In this document: one piece after another, positions 43,156-56,698 of the stretch | How positions within the stretch are numbered: position 1 is the stretch's first letter | Layout: each line of letters begins with the position of its first letter | Source of the DNA: Glycine soja | Lineage: Eukaryota; Streptophyta; Magnoliopsida; Fabales; Fabaceae | Reading direction: 5' to 3' | Assembly: GCF_004193775.1 (NCBI RefSeq) | Contig: NC_041019.1 | Span: forward strand, 17,977,259-18,041,258 | DNA: 64,000 nt | The notes under the pieces: model-generated | Databases searched by the model: none | Seen by the model: the letters and a program-made list of their open reading frames with translations, nothing else | Told to the model about the DNA's origin: nothing | Program-made: the position numbers and the translations under genes

Positions 43156-43769
43156 AATAAGTTTATTTATCTAATATATAACTAATATGCTCATATAATC
43201 AATATTTTATACATGTCTATTTAATTTATAATTTAATATTTTTATATAATTAATACGTTCATGTAATTAAAAAAATTTAACTTTATTTATTTAGCTTAGT
43301 TTGAATAAAAAAGGGAAACATAAATTCTTTGATGTTTTTAAAACCAATCATTATAGTAATTTAAGGTTTAATAGTTCAACTGTTAATTAAATTTATATTA
43401 TAAAATTATTATTGTAATTAAATAATATATAAAGTATTATTAAAGAAACGTAATATGATATATTTATTTATCACACTAAAAAAGTAGAGAATAAAAAAAT
43501 ATTTTATAGGTTTTTAGTATTTAAATCAAAAGTCTATTCAAAACCTATTATATATAATATTTATGTCAAAGTTTGGGCAATAAATAATAATATTTATTAA
43601 CCATAATAAGTGTATATTTATTATAAAAAATACAAAAAAAAATTAGGTTCATTTTTTTATTTTTAAGAAAAAAATAATATATTATATTAAACATTTTTTC
43701 CAGTATGGATTGGTTTTAGATTGGTTCTTTGACTGGTTTTTGTCAAAAGCTGATTTTGGGGTTTATTTA

Positions 43770-44090
43770 GTTTAAATTTAAATATATTTTTCATCCTTAT
43801 AATTTAACGTTTTTTTAATATTCATCCTTGTAAATTTTTCTTTTTTTTATTTTAATTCTTGTAAAATGTGTTTTTTATTTTTCGTTTTTAAAATGTTTTA
43901 AAATATGTTTTTTTACTGTTTAAAACATTTTTTTATTGTTTAAAGCGTTATCTAAAGAAATTTAAAGAAGAGAAACAAAACAAATACATTTAACAAAACG
44001 AAAAAGAAAATTTATAGGGATAAAAATAAATAAAAAACATCAAATTACAGAAACGAAAAACGTATTTAAGCCTTTAGATGGTCAATTCTT
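43770..44090. mobile_element. Inverted-repeat miniature element N
   Basis: The left arm TTTAAATATATTTTTCATCC and the right arm (inverse of TTAAATACGTTTTTCGTTTC) form a long imperfect inverted repeat around a centre near 43925. The ends resemble the TTAAATA..TTTTTxxTCC family abundant in soybean. Confidence 0.55.
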
Positions 44091-44249
44091 CATTTTTTCG
44101 GACATTAGCTAGTGTGATCCAATTTTCAGAAGACTGGCCTGGTATTCTTATATTGATAAAAAGACCAGTTAAAAATATAATCTAGAATATCTAGCTAGAG
44201 ATAACTATTGATTTAAATTCATTGGAATATACTTGATACGTATGTGGTG

Positions 44250-44660
44250 TTTGCAAGGTAACTCTGGTGTAACTAGCTGTGTTTGTAGCGGATGCAATGG
44301 ATACATAGAATTAGGTTGCGCATAGTTATGGGAAGTTCTTGAAAGTCTTAATAAGCTCTAGTTGGAGTTAATTTGAATTGGTGGAATTAGATTACATGAA
44401 CTTCTTTTTATGGTAGCGTCTTATAATCAGATCTTTGATCTCGAGATTGGCAAGTAAAAATTTTCCTCATCTACAAGGAAGTATATAAGAATGCTTGCTT
44501 TCTCGTAAATCATGGAACTTGGTCTCCATGAGCTAAAATTGGTAGTCTATGCGAGACTCCTCCAATGGAGTAGTCATTTGTGCTTCTATTTTATAGTTTA
44601 GGAATTTACACTCCTCTTTCTATTAGTTCTATTTTTTTTCTGGACTTTTGTCCTATCTTT
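44250..44660 (+). pseudogene. Possible LINE tail (RNase H-like end and 3' UTR)
   Basis: A weakly protein-like stretch (GNSGVTSCVCSGCNGYIELG with gaps, later GLHELKLVVYARLLQW) resembles the RNase H end of plant LINE ORF2. It is followed by a TTTTTTTCTGGACTTTTGTCC tail of LINE type. Several stops are present. The call is tentative. Confidence 0.3.
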
Positions 44661-44929
44661 TTTTAAAAAAAATATATTGATTTTAATATTTAACTTTAAA
44701 ATATTATTAAAATATATAAACGGGATACATACTCATTTTTATTGCATAAGACCATTAACGTCAGAGGGGCTTAATGGAAATATGGGCCCAAGATGTGATA
44801 ATGCGAAGATAGAGGTGTGGACTAGAATGTCATGAGTGTTCTTTGCTAATGAACCACACATGATGGTTGTGTAGGTTGGAGTTCGACCAAAATACTTGTT
44901 TATTCCTTCTTCCAAATTGGTATTACTTA

Positions 44930-46190
44930 TTTTTATATGGGAGTGGTCTTATCGGCAAGCGCATCGGGTCGCCAAGTAAAATAATTAAAACGGAATGAAC
45001 CGAGTATCGAACACAGGGAACTTGTTCATTTAGGAAAGTTTTGTTAAGTAAGCAGACATTTGCAAACAAAAATTAATGATTGTGAATTAAAGCAAAAGTA
45101 TGTTCTATCCTAAGTAAAAGCAATAAACAAGAACAAGTAAGTGTGAAAACAGATATCTATAGGCGTTGAGTCTTCCTACTGAGTAAGTTGATGCAATTAA
45201 AGATGTTTTTCTAATTAAAGACGTTCCTGTGTTCTATGTTGAGGACAAAAATACCAAACACCAATTCCTCTAGAGTTTGGACTAATTTAAATCAAACTTT
45301 GTTCGCAGATCCCTCTTATTGAACTTAGCCTAATTTAAATAGCATTATACTCACAGCATAATAGTTCTAAGGAAACAATACATTTTCCAATGTTAAAGTC
45401 CCTAACAGCACACACAAATGGGTGATCAAGTCACAAGCATGCATACAATAAGCATAGATAGAAGTAGTGAACACATAAAACAACCTTAATTAGATATGAA
45501 AAAGAGTTTACATCAACTACTCAATAAGAATCCCCAACTGAGGGTTTTAGCCTTTCATGGCAAGGAAGCTCCTTTTACACTGAAGAAGAGGAATCAAGAG
45601 AAATTGCATGCTTACAAAGGAGTGGGGATGTCTCCTTCACCTCTAGGAATCTCACAATCACTCAAAAACTCACTAATCTCCCTAAAAGATGAGTAAGTGA
45701 ATTTGAGCTTAGCGTCAATCTCGCGTTAAGCTTGGAAAGCGACAGACAACTGACTTAGCGAGCTGATAGCGCGCTAAGCACATGCTTGCGTAGCAGATGT
45801 CTTTCCAGATTCCCCTTTACTCGCTAAGCGCGCTGGTGTTGGGCTTAGCTGTTGATGCGCGCTAAGCGCATTGAGCTTGCTTAGCGCGATGACTCCTTTA
45901 GCACTTCTTCAAAATAGTTCCTTTTTGCTTGAAATTAAAGAAAATTTAACATTAATTCCATGTAAAGAGGCTTCTACTGAGCAGAGATCAAAACAAAACA
46001 ATTTTATTTACAATCCTACCAAAAAGAACCATAAATTGGGAGATTTATACACATTTTGGAAAACTTTTCTATACAAAAGTTAGTCGTAAACGATGACTAA
46101 CAGTTGGCATGCGATATTTCTTTGTTTGTAATTTCTAAGAGAGCGGAGGAATCACCCCTTATACCAACATTTTCAGGTTTGGATGATGAG
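44930..46190. mobile_element. Unclassified retroelement fragment
   Basis: It opens with GGCAAGCGCATCGGGTCGCC and CCGAGTATCGAACACAGGGA, a phrase I associate with plant LTR-retroelement UTRs, and closes with the inverse of TGTTGGTATAAGGGGTGATT. Between 45705 and 45895 lies a patch of GCGCTAAGC-like repeats. No domain is visible and the ends are not proven. Confidence 0.4.
45705..45895. repeat. Cluster of GCGCTAAGC repeats in both orientations
   Basis: At least six copies of CGCTAAGCGCG or GCTTAGCGCG-type words occur in 190 bp (for example near 45770, 45828, 45863 and 45883). They are locally GC-rich in AT-rich DNA and form several short inverted pairs. Confidence 0.6.
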
Positions 46191-49100
46191 CATCAAAATG
46201 GATCTTCGCTTGTTGGTTAGCATCTTTGACTGTAGGAAGATCCCTTCGAGAGTTCTTTATCGGGTTCTCGTTTGTGGGTTCAACTTTTTCTAGCACGTAC
46301 CTTCTTCATGGCGTGGATATTCCGCAGGGCTTGGATAGATGATTGCTCTGAGACTTACACTTTTGTATATTGATTTGAATAGACATAGGTTTCTGAAACT
46401 TTTTATATGTGTTTGGTCGTCTTATTTACTTACTATTTACCTTTGATACTTGTTTACTTATGTTTGGTGGCCATGGAGACTCATCTTAGATCTTTATACA
46501 CACACACACATGATGTTAATTATTTCAAAGATGTAAGGCGTTAACTTAAATTTTAACTATTAATTATGTATATTAACTTATGGCTTTAAATGAAACAAGA
46601 TTTTGTAAATAAATGAAACAAGATTTTGTAAATACGTATGTTGCATACAATTTCCAACATAGATCACTTTCTTTTCAAGTTGATAACTTTCATTAAAAAG
46701 AAAAAGGTTGAGGAGCCTTCATGAAAAGTTTAATTTCAGTGAAAAATTTACCCTATATTTTCATTTTCTATTATGACATTTATGAAAAAACTTTGAACTC
46801 ACTTACTTATAAAGATGAATAAAAGGTATTTGAAGTATATTTGTAAATTGAGATTTTAGGATGTTACAACTCACCATTTAAAGCTCTCACCTCTAAATTG
46901 TACAACATAATTTCCTATATATGTCCCTTAATTATTTAATACTATCCACCATTATCACTCATAAGTCCATTGCTCTATAAAAAAAAAAAAAAACATTACT
47001 AGTGTCTTTTTCCCGTTCTATATTGAACTAATTCATATTTTTACACAATAGTTTTGTTTATCGTATCATTCCTCTAATTCTTGTTGACATGTACATTTGT
47101 AAATACATAGGAAAACCAACAAGACAAGGTTAAATTACATTTCTTAAAATCTCCTTTTGTAATTTTTATAGAAAACATGAGGTAGACAAATTGATGTATC
47201 ATCCTATAATGAAAAAAATTATAAGAAAATTAGTTTACAAAACAAAATGTTATATAAGAAATTCAACTCCATAGCATTGCATAAATAAAGAGTAATGGGA
47301 AAATGGTTATTCAATTTAAAATATTTTGATAAAATTATATTATTAATTTAATACTTTTTTTAAGTGTTGAAAACTATCAACTATTTATTAAAAATAATTA
47401 ATATTTTATTATTGGGTATAATGAGTAGTATCATTTTTCAGTAAAATCATTTTTTAAATTTCTTTGACTAATTTATTATAAATGTACAATAATAGAAATA
47501 ATTATTAATATTTTATAAATTATTCATGTCTGCCTAAACTAGTTTAATTTTTTTTAATAAAATTTAATATCTTAATAAATGGATGTTTTAGTATTACATT
47601 TATATGTTTTCTAAACTTTATTTCTAGAAACTGAGTTTAGATCCCTTTAGAAACATCTCATATTTGAGTTTTGTTATACAAAAGCATGGTCAGGAGAAGA
47701 TGTTATACTAAATCTGGCTTAGCCAAGTTCTTTGGCGGAAACTAACAAAGCTAAAAAACATGAACTTAAAATGCACGTTTAAAAAAAAAAAACTCAAGAT
47801 TTACATAATATTTAAAATTATATCCTATTTTTTAATGGAAAGTTATATCTTATTTAACATTTAAAATACAATTTCCTTATTTTTGAAAATATATTAGGAA
47901 AGTTAATTAAAGATATTGTCATTTTCTTTTTGTTAAAAACATAAGACTCATTCAATTCATTAATAAACTATTAATTATTATTTTTCAAAATAGTTGAATG
48001 TTTTTAAGAATTCTAAAATTAAGTTTTTGTAAAATGATATTATCAATTTATAAAAATATGTTTAATTTTGCTACAGACAAACCGAGGAAAATAGGCTAGA
48101 TAGGGTCAGACCTCACATTTCATTGGTTAAGGCGAAATAATAGAGAGACCTATAAAGGGTTAAATATGTTTTTAGTCTCGTGATCAATTTATGTTATTGT
48201 TAATTTTTGTTTCTTAAAATTGTCTTTTTAGATTTTTAATTTGAAAAAAATAATACTTTTATTAGTCTCTCATACAGTAATAAAACTTTCATAAATTGTG
48301 TATCCAAACCGCCATAAACCTATAAGTAGGAACTATAGGAATATTTTTTGAAATTAAGTGACTAGAAACACCAAATTTAAATATAGGGGTCCAAACACAA
48401 TGATGACCCAATTTAAAGTATAAAAAATGTATTTAAGTTTATTCTAAAATATAAAAATATGTTCCACACACAAAAAAATAGACATATAAAATATTTCTCT
48501 ACTAAAAAAATTAATATATATGCATACAAAATATTACATGCGAATAGATGTTAATTTTTTAGAAAAATAATTTTTTGTTAACTTTAATGCTTGGATAAGT
48601 TGAAATTAGTAATTGAAAAAGGCCTTTAAAAAAACCTACATGATTAAGTTATTGCAAAAGAAATTAATTTTATTTTTAATTTTTTTGGGCCCCTCCTCAG
48701 TCATGAGCCTAGTGTCATAGCCACTCAAAACACTCCCAGGGTTGGGCCTACTTGGAGGCCTGTAGTGGATATAGTGAGAAATAAATTGAAATAGTGGAAT
48801 AACATTCACATTTTCATAGGTTGCAGAGCAATCGCATTGTCCCACCCGATCTATTTTCGTTCTTGGTTCAACACTCTAGAAGGTATCATACCTTTACTTG
48901 AATATTTATTATTTTGTGGTGAGGGTGTTAGGGAAGTACATTAGGTAACCTAGGAGTAATTCTGTAAGGAAAAGGAAGAAGGTGGACATGGAGTGACAAA
49001 AATTAGGGCATCTAATTTAGCATTATTAAAAAAATGGTGATAAAAAATGAAGCAAGATCAATAATAATTGTGATACAAGATATGAAACATAAGTATGAGA

Positions 49101-52100
49101 GGGAAGAAAGAGTCAGGCATTTGAAGGGGAGGTGTTCCAAATAGTGAATATATATATATATAAATTATCTAGGTAGATTTAATAGGTTTAGATAATAGTG
49201 GTTTTCACACACAGTTTGTGAGAAGGTGGGTGGGGGGATACATTTATTTTGGTAAAACCTTTGCGTGCAAGGAACTTATTTTCATATATACAAAGTATAC
49301 TAGATTATACAATATTGCAATGGCCACAAAAGTCAAAGCAGCAAATTTAAGTGACTGGAGGGAGGGAAATTGATTGTGGAGATGGGAATGGAGAAAATCT
49401 CTATTTCAGTAGAAGAAACATATATTTAGTTAGAAGAAAAGTGACTTAAGAAGTATAAATTTGATTATGAGTGAGGAGGACAAATGGGTGTGGATGAAGG
49501 AGAACACTAGCCTCTACTCAGTTAAGTCTTCTTATATGTTGTTAAGTTTGTATTGGAATGTTTGATTTGGATTAGGCACGCTCGTGTTGTGGAACGCAAT
49601 TGTTTATAAATGTATCATATATCTTTATGACTTCCTTAATGTTTTAAATTCATTATGAGATGTATCTCACTCCCCGTCTGTTTGTCTTGTTTGTGTTTGG
49701 GCTGAATGCCACCCTTGCAGGTGAGTCTTTATAAGGTTACGATGATGATGCTACATGAGAGATTTAGGTCTCCACTTTATATTACTATTAATTTTAAGGT
49801 TATGGATGCTCTAAAATAATGTAACATTGGGACAAAGGTTTTATTTATTTTTCTAAGAATTAAATTAATGAGTAACTTTTCACCATATTTTATTTAATAT
49901 GGTCTGTATGGACTTTGGAGCACCAAGATTTGTTTAACATGGAGTTACATTATTTATTGATTTGTTTTCTTTAAATTTACAAATATTAGGAATGTAATAC
50001 TCTTACCGTGAAATAAGTGTTTTTTAAAAAAAGTCGATACCTCCTTTTAATTAAATTCTGCTACAAATGTATTTAGAAAATATTACAAGTGTATGTATAT
50101 TGGGGTAGAAGGGTGCTACATCCCCAAGCTCAGATATTAAGTCCTAAACACTTCTATTGTATTTCTAACTGATTAAACTTCTCAAACAACTTGTCAATCA
50201 AGCCTAATCATCAAAATCCATAAACTTCCTAACTTAGGCTTCAAAAGGGGAAAAAAGGGAAAGAGGAGAAAACAATCACAAACAAGGAGTCAATGGAGCT
50301 AAAGGAAAAGCACTTACCCTATTCCTCTTCTCCTTTTCTTCTTCCTTTTCTCCTCCTTCTTTTTAACTCTTTCTTTCTTTCTATCACTTTCTCTCTCTAA
50401 CTCTCCCTTTCTCTCTTTATAAAAGTCATGAGGGTGTGTGGGTGTCTTTTGAGCATTGGCCCAACCCGGGCCTTGGCTCCCTATTTAGGTCCTATTATCT
50501 TATTTTCATCAAATCCTATTACAAAGTTTTTGTTATTGATAATTCCTAAGAGTCTCCTTTAACCATTAATTATAACAACTATTTCTTAAAAGATGTCTTT
50601 CAATTATTATTTCTATAGTCGATAAATTTGAAATGTTTCACTCTGGCCCAGTTGAAACAAAACTCTAGTTGGGCCAAAACAAAAATGAAGTTGCGAATTG
50701 CAAACTCCATGGCCAACAATGGTATACCCACCCATCCCAACCCTATGCAAGGACTCATCTGTGGTCATACACATCAACAAATATCAAAACCATCATCATC
50801 CAATGCATAATGCACACTGTCAAAGCATTCATCCATTCAAATTTAGAGATTCCTTTACCTATTGTCTCCAATCTTAGGTATTAAAAAAGAGGAGATAAAG
50901 GAGACAACTTGAGCTCAACAAGAGAGGACTTCTTCTCCCACAATAGCATCAGCATCACTCAAACCCATGGAAAACACTACCCACCAAAACTAATGAGGTT
51001 TTTTCACAAATACCCATTATGGGTCTACTCATAGAAAAGAGAAAGAGGAAAGAAAGAAATCTTACCCTCCAACAATGACTACAAACTCAAGTAAAAGGGG
51101 GAAAATAATCTTCATCCTTGAGATTGAGTGAGGGATCTCCTTGTGGATGGTGGAGAAAATGAGATAATGAGACAACTCTTGAGAGAAGAGGAAATGATGA
51201 GAACTTTTTTATGAAAATGAGGGGAAAGGAATGAGGGTGTCCCTCTTGGAAACACAAAGGGGTAGCTCATAAAGAAATAGAAGGAGTGAGGAAATGGAAT
51301 TTCCTCACTAAACCCATAGCCCAACTAAAACTCTACCATACTTGGCCCACTTCTCACAAAAACATAAACATCACTTACTTCATTTATATCTTTCAACAAC
51401 ATAAAATAGATTTAATTATTCTTGTAATTTAATTAAGTTACTTAACCATGCATTAATAAAATCACAATGTTACAGGGCACATGTCATATTTATAACACAA
51501 TGTATGTACTATTTGTTAGAATTTTCTTTGTTTGACCTTCTATTGATTGACGTATTTTCTTTTATTAAAATATGAGTTGAATGTATGACCTAATATATTC
51601 TTTCCTATAAGCCCAATTTTAATTAAGTTTTTCAATTTGGGCTTTGGGAATCATCATGTGTTTATATGTTTATTGGGTCAAGCCCAATAGGCAAGTGCAT
51701 TGAGTTTGTGTGTAGGGTTTAATGGGTGCAATACCATTGATGGTTGGATATTTAGGTTACCTATCTATTTAAATAAGGGTAAGATCCCACCTGACCTCAA
51801 GGCCTTTATGATGACTCATTGTTCCACCCAAGAGCTTTTGAAAAGAGGTGAAACTAAGGAAAATTTTATTCTTGATGTATACACTTGCTTGTGTGTGTGC
51901 TTCCATAGATCAAGTGATTGCTCTAGAAGATGTCTTCAAGAAATATGTAATTTATAATTACTTATTATTATTTTTGGTGTTCTAAATCCTAATATAGATC
52001 CTATTAATTGTTGTACTTTCACAATCACTAATATTTAATTGGCACTCACAGTAAAAAAACATAATTGACATTCTAATGAGATTTAAATTGAGTTGTCAAA

Positions 52101-52907
52101 TTACAAATTTTATATTTCATATTATCGTATATGTTATACTTTATTTTATAATATATGTTCCTACTGAAATTGACAAAACCTCATTTATGGTGTTGCTCCT
52201 TAAGCCTCTTTCAAGTACGATGGGGAGTTGTACCTATGAAGACACTTTGACACTCAAACCAATGATGCAGAAGTAGGAGACACGTATCAATAATGAGCTA
52301 GAATCAAGTGAGTTACCTAAAACCCTTAGGATTGTTTACACGATGGTTATATTAAGTCCATGTGCCTAATTTCCTTAATCAACCATGATATGATAAAATT
52401 AGATCCAATCTTATCTTATCTAAGGTCATAAATTCATGCATAATCTTGATTGATCTTTATCTATTAATCAGTGAAGATAAACTTTTTCTCTTTTCTGATT
52501 TATCTCATCCAAGTCTTATGGCGATAAAGTAAGAGATCTACACACACAACCACTCTGTAGGGACGTTTCTCGAATTTGAGTTGTATATTATAAATTTTAG
52601 AATTTTTTAAGAAAAAGAAATTAGTTATCATTACAATCACAAACAAGTCAACAACAACATTTAAATTGTGTATAATAATTGGGTACAAAATAAAATATGT
52701 TTTACATGAAAAATTTTAATTTATAATTTTTTAACTCTATAAAATATTAGACATATAATAAATGCTTATCCTACAAAAACTGTAACAATAGCAAAGAAGT
52801 TGATAATCGGGGTGCAATCCGAATAAAGTAGTGCGATGTTGGGATACATGAATACATGTCGATTGTTTCTTTTAGCCTAACTTGTTTGTTTGATTCATTA
52901 AAAAAAT
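46191..52907. other. AT-rich intergenic DNA without recognised genes
   Basis: Contains an (AC)n run at 46499, poly-A near 46979, a TTAAATATGTTTTTAGTC transposon-end motif at 48164, an (AT)n run at 49147 and a pyrimidine-rich tract at about 50320-50420. Short open frames (such as 48636-48845 minus, 51700-51957 plus and 52076-52276 plus) show no motif I recognise. Confidence 0.5.
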
Positions 52908-53164
52908 AGGTTAAATATTAGTTTTGGTCCATTATATTTTAGTATTATTTTATTTTAGTATATCAAGTTTTAAATGTTTCATTATGATTCTATATGTTTT
53001 TGAAAGTTTTGTTTTTGTCTTTTATGTTTACAAAAGTTTCATTTTGGTACATTAAGTTTTAAAATTTTTATTTTGATCCTTTATGTTCTCAAAAGTTTCA
53101 TTTTGGTCATTTTTTCTTATTTCCATTAACAAACGTGAGCTACAAATCACCACTATCTTTTTAA

Positions 53165-53345
53165 CACTACTAAAAAAAATACTTTCAACATCACTACTCT
53201 AACATCGGTTTTTAATAAAATTGATGTTAACAAAAGGGCGGTGGTATTTTTGTAAATAAATTGATTTGATTAACATCGGTTTTTTCAAAAACCGATGTTA
53301 ATCATTTAAGAAATATACACAACATCGGTTATTGAAAATCTGATG
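53165..53345. repeat. Left terminal and subterminal repeats of the CACTA
   Basis: About five copies of (A)ACATCGGTTTT or its inverse (53210, 53274, 53296, 53324, 53338) follow the terminal repeat. Confidence 0.8.
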
Positions 53346-53495
53346 TTGTCACTTTTTCTAAAAACTCTCTTACCCACTTATGCGCTACCATATTCTTCTC
53401 TGACACCCTATCCCCTAAAGCCTCTCGAGCTCCCCTCCAAGCGTCTTTCCTTTTTCCTTTCCCACCACTCTCTTCATCTCACACTTCTCCACTAC

Positions 53496-53588
53496 CCTAA
53501 CCTCAGCCATGGAGGCCTCAAAATCAACGTAGAACAAGTACTCAAAGTGCTTCATTGTTCCCATGTTCGCGTCATCCACAAGCCTAAT
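53496..53588 (-). pseudogene. Captured arogenate dehydratase fragment (ACT domain)
   Basis: Minus-strand translation [19 protein letters not shown] followed by [12 protein letters not shown] matches the ACT-domain end of plant arogenate/prephenate dehydratase, which makes phenylalanine in plastids. By memory the family reads RLVDDANVGTAKHFEYMFY then [19 protein letters not shown]. About 31 codons are recognisable. On both sides the text leaves the family (QFK before, VVEKCEMK after), so only one small piece was captured. Its orientation is opposite to the RBX1 pieces. Confidence 0.8.
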
Positions 53589-54071
53589 CTTAAATTGTAG
53601 TAAGTTTGGTTCATAATGCAGATTAACTTGCAGAGTTGGATAATTGGCCATTGTTAATGGTTTTCTAGCAAGTATAATCTCTAAAGAATAACGAGTATAC
53701 CATGATATTTATAGGATATTTTCTCAATGTTTTTGTGTGATTCTCTCCCATCAGTCAACACCATTTTACATTGAATTAGTTTGTGCATATAAAAAATACA
53801 GGGTTTGATGGCTTCGTTAATATAAAACATTAGAAATTAGTATTTAGAATTTTTATTCCCAAGGCTGAAAACTCTGACTGAGTCCGAGAGGCATCATGGC
53901 CACACTAGATTTCGACGTGACCGTGTTTCTGACCGACGAAGCCTCTAGCAGCGGTGGTCCTTCTTCATCCACCAAAAAGCCGAAGCGGTTCGATATCAAG
54001 AAGTGGAATGTGGTTTCTCTCTGGGCTTGGGGTGCGTCACTCTCAATGTTTTCCCAAACCCTAATTTGTCA

Positions 54072-55034
54072 CGACGTAGCTCCATGTGGAGCTTGTAGGC
54101 CTTGGATCTTCTTCATCAATAGAGTCCTTTGCTTCTTGAATATCAATGGCAGCGGAATAGAGAAGGAAGAAATATGGTTGGAGACACCACTTCAAGGAGA
54201 AGATGAATCAAGAAGAAGCTCACAACCATAGGAAGCCATGGATAAGAGCTTGAAGGAAAGAGAAAATGAGTGGTGGGAGATAGAGAGAAGGAGCACAAAA
54301 TTTTATACCTCAAATGAGGTCTGAAATTTGAAGTGTAATTCTCAAATGATCACAGTTGAAAAAATGCACACACATGGTCTCTATTTATAGCCTAAGTGTC
54401 ACACAAAATTGGAGGGAAATTTGAATTTTTCTATTCAAATTTCACTTGAATTTGAAATTGAATTTGTGGAGCCAAATTTTCACTAATTATGATTAGTGAA
54501 TTTTAGCTATGGTTCAGGCCACTAATCCAATATCAAGTCCAAGATTCTCCACTAAGTGTGTTTAGGTGTCATGAGTCATGTAAAGCATGAAAGACATGCA
54601 CAAAGTGTGACTATATGAGTGGCAATGGAGTGTAGCAAGCAAATGCTCACCTCCTCCTCTAAAATTTAATTGGATTGGGCTTCTTCCAATTCAATTAAAT
54701 TTATTTCCCAACACACACATCAAATATTCACTTAATGCTTGTGAAATTATAAAACTACCCCTAATACAAAAACTAGTCTAGTTGCCCTAAAATACATGGG
54801 CTAAAATATCCTACATTTCTAGGGTACCCTACCTACATTATGAAGACTTAAATACAAGCCCAAAAATAATGAAACCTTAATCTAATATGTACAAAGATAA
54901 GTGGGCTCATACTTAGCCCATGTGCCCGAAATCTACCCTAAGGCTCATGAAAACCCTAGGACCTTCTCTTGCATCTCTGACCCAATCTTCTTGGAGTCTT
55001 CTATCCAATTCCCTTAGGGGGTAGGATTGCATCA
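54072..55034 (-). repeat. 3' LTR of element J
   Basis: 963 bp ending GGATTGCATCA. It matches 58636-59609 closely. Minus-strand CTATAAATAGAG (about 54380-54391) is a TATA box, also kept in the other LTR near 58946. Confidence 0.85.
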
Positions 55035-56698
55035 TTCCCTCCCCCTTGAAAAGGATTTGACCTTAAATCCATAGGTTCTTTAAACTCTGGGCTTCTTTCC
55101 CCAACACCTGTAAAAAGAATAAAAACATATATATTAGTGGTGTTTGGTATGTTGGAGTAAGGTAATGTCTGAAAACCCATTTCTTGAGCATCTTCCCATG
55201 AGGGAACATGGTTCCTCACCATCTCAATGAGTGGTGCTATAAGTATAGAAAAATATGGGACAAACCTTTTGTAAAATGTAAAAGTTTGTTAAGTCATGGA
55301 AACCTCAAATTTTTCTTATACTTGGTGGAGTGGGCCACTCATGAATGACCTTTATTCTCTTAGGATTCGTGGGAACCCCTTGATCACCATTTAAAAAATT
55401 ATAGAAAGTAATGCAATAAAACATACCTTTTTTATATATTTTCATGTTGATTACTCCTACCAAAAAGTATAACAAACCTAAGGTGTCCCATATGAGCATC
55501 TAGATTTGTATTGAAAAAAAAAAAGAAAAAACCTACTTAATGAGTCCCTATGTATGTGAATCATGAAGATGTTAGATGCATGGGTGATTTTACAAAAGAG
55601 GGTTGCACCCCTCAACACATTAATCATACCACCTATCATAGGGATTTGGTGCCTCACAATACCTATTTTGGGCACCAACAAAGCACAAGGATTTAAGCTC
55701 TTACAAACCAAACCCTCATACGACAACTCTTTTACTTGAGGAATAATCTCAAGCCCAAGAGGTGTGGTAGTGCTAACAAGTGTCTTTTTACAAAGGAGAA
55801 GATGTGGAGGTTGTCTAAGAGGGGAAGTTTCTTTAATGGTTGTCTTTATTGCAAAATTACTTTCCTTAGCTAACCTCTTGGAGGAGACATTTACCTCCTT
55901 AACCATTAAAGGTTTTCCTTCATCTTGGGGGTAGATTTCTTCACTAGATTCTTCCCCTTTTGCTTCTTCACTTTCACTAGAGGAAGGCGAAGTAGTAGCC
56001 TCATCTTGGCTACTATAAATGTCTTGGCCCCTCATAATCATGATTTTCTTGGTGCGGCATTGAGAAGTAATGTGTCCTCTTCCAAGACATTTAAAGCACT
56101 TTATAGAGCTAGTCTTCTCTTGCATACTAGCCTTAGGGGGTTGCTTTTCTATTGTCTTCCCCTTATAATCTTTGGGCTTAGAAGGTGCCACCCTTAAGAT
56201 TCCTTGACCTTGGTCTTTCTTTGGATAAGAGTAAGGGCCATAAGATTTTGAAGTAGACTTCCTTTTAAGTTGTTGCTCTACCCTTATTTCCCAATCTAAG
56301 TAAGCCTCTACATTGTCCTTCCCAAGGAAGTATGGGAGGTTAATGTTAGCCTCTTGAGGCTTTCTTTCCTTTTCTCTCCTATGGGAGTGAGGTCTAAGAT
56401 GTGACCTATGTCTTCCTTCATAAAAGTCACGAATTTCTTCACTTAGGCTCTTGCAAGGGTCATGAATATTATAGGAGGCATGTTTTTCTTTTCTTAGTTC
56501 TTTTAGTATTTTCCTTCTTTCTTCTTTCCTTATTTGTTCCCTTTCATCTTGATTTATTTCTACCCTCTCTTTTCCTTTTTATTTTCTTTCTATTTTTTCT
56601 TTCCATAACTTGAGGGAACTCAACTCATCTAAGATTCTAGATAGAGGGTCCTTATGACTAGTACCCTCACCATTAACACTAGATGAATGATGACTCAT
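55035..56698 (-). pseudogene. Element J gag-pol remnant
   Basis: Starts MSHHSSSVNGEGTSHKDPLS at 56698, with a stop in IERK-stop-KGK. Text NINLPYFLGKDNVEAYLDWE joins IRVEQQLKRKSTSKSYGP directly, skipping about 150 codons of the gag core. A CCHC knuckle follows (SIKCFKCLGRGHITSQC), then a protease-less linker, an RT-end phrase (PKRIKVIHEWPTPPSIRKI) and the polyprotein tail DLRSNPFQGGGNDAILPPK, which reads through the polypurine tract into the LTR. Several stops are present. Confidence 0.75.

Noticed and set aside
46191..46400. Protein-like plus-strand text after the retroelement fragment (SFVGSTFSSTYLLHGVDIPQG)
   Set aside because: Stops in all frames and no family recognised; not enough for a pseudogene call.
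48636..48845. 69-codon minus-strand frame with RPPSRPNPGSVLSGYDTRL
   Set aside because: Less AT-rich than its surroundings, but with no recognised motif and no supporting context; could be an old exon or transposon piece.
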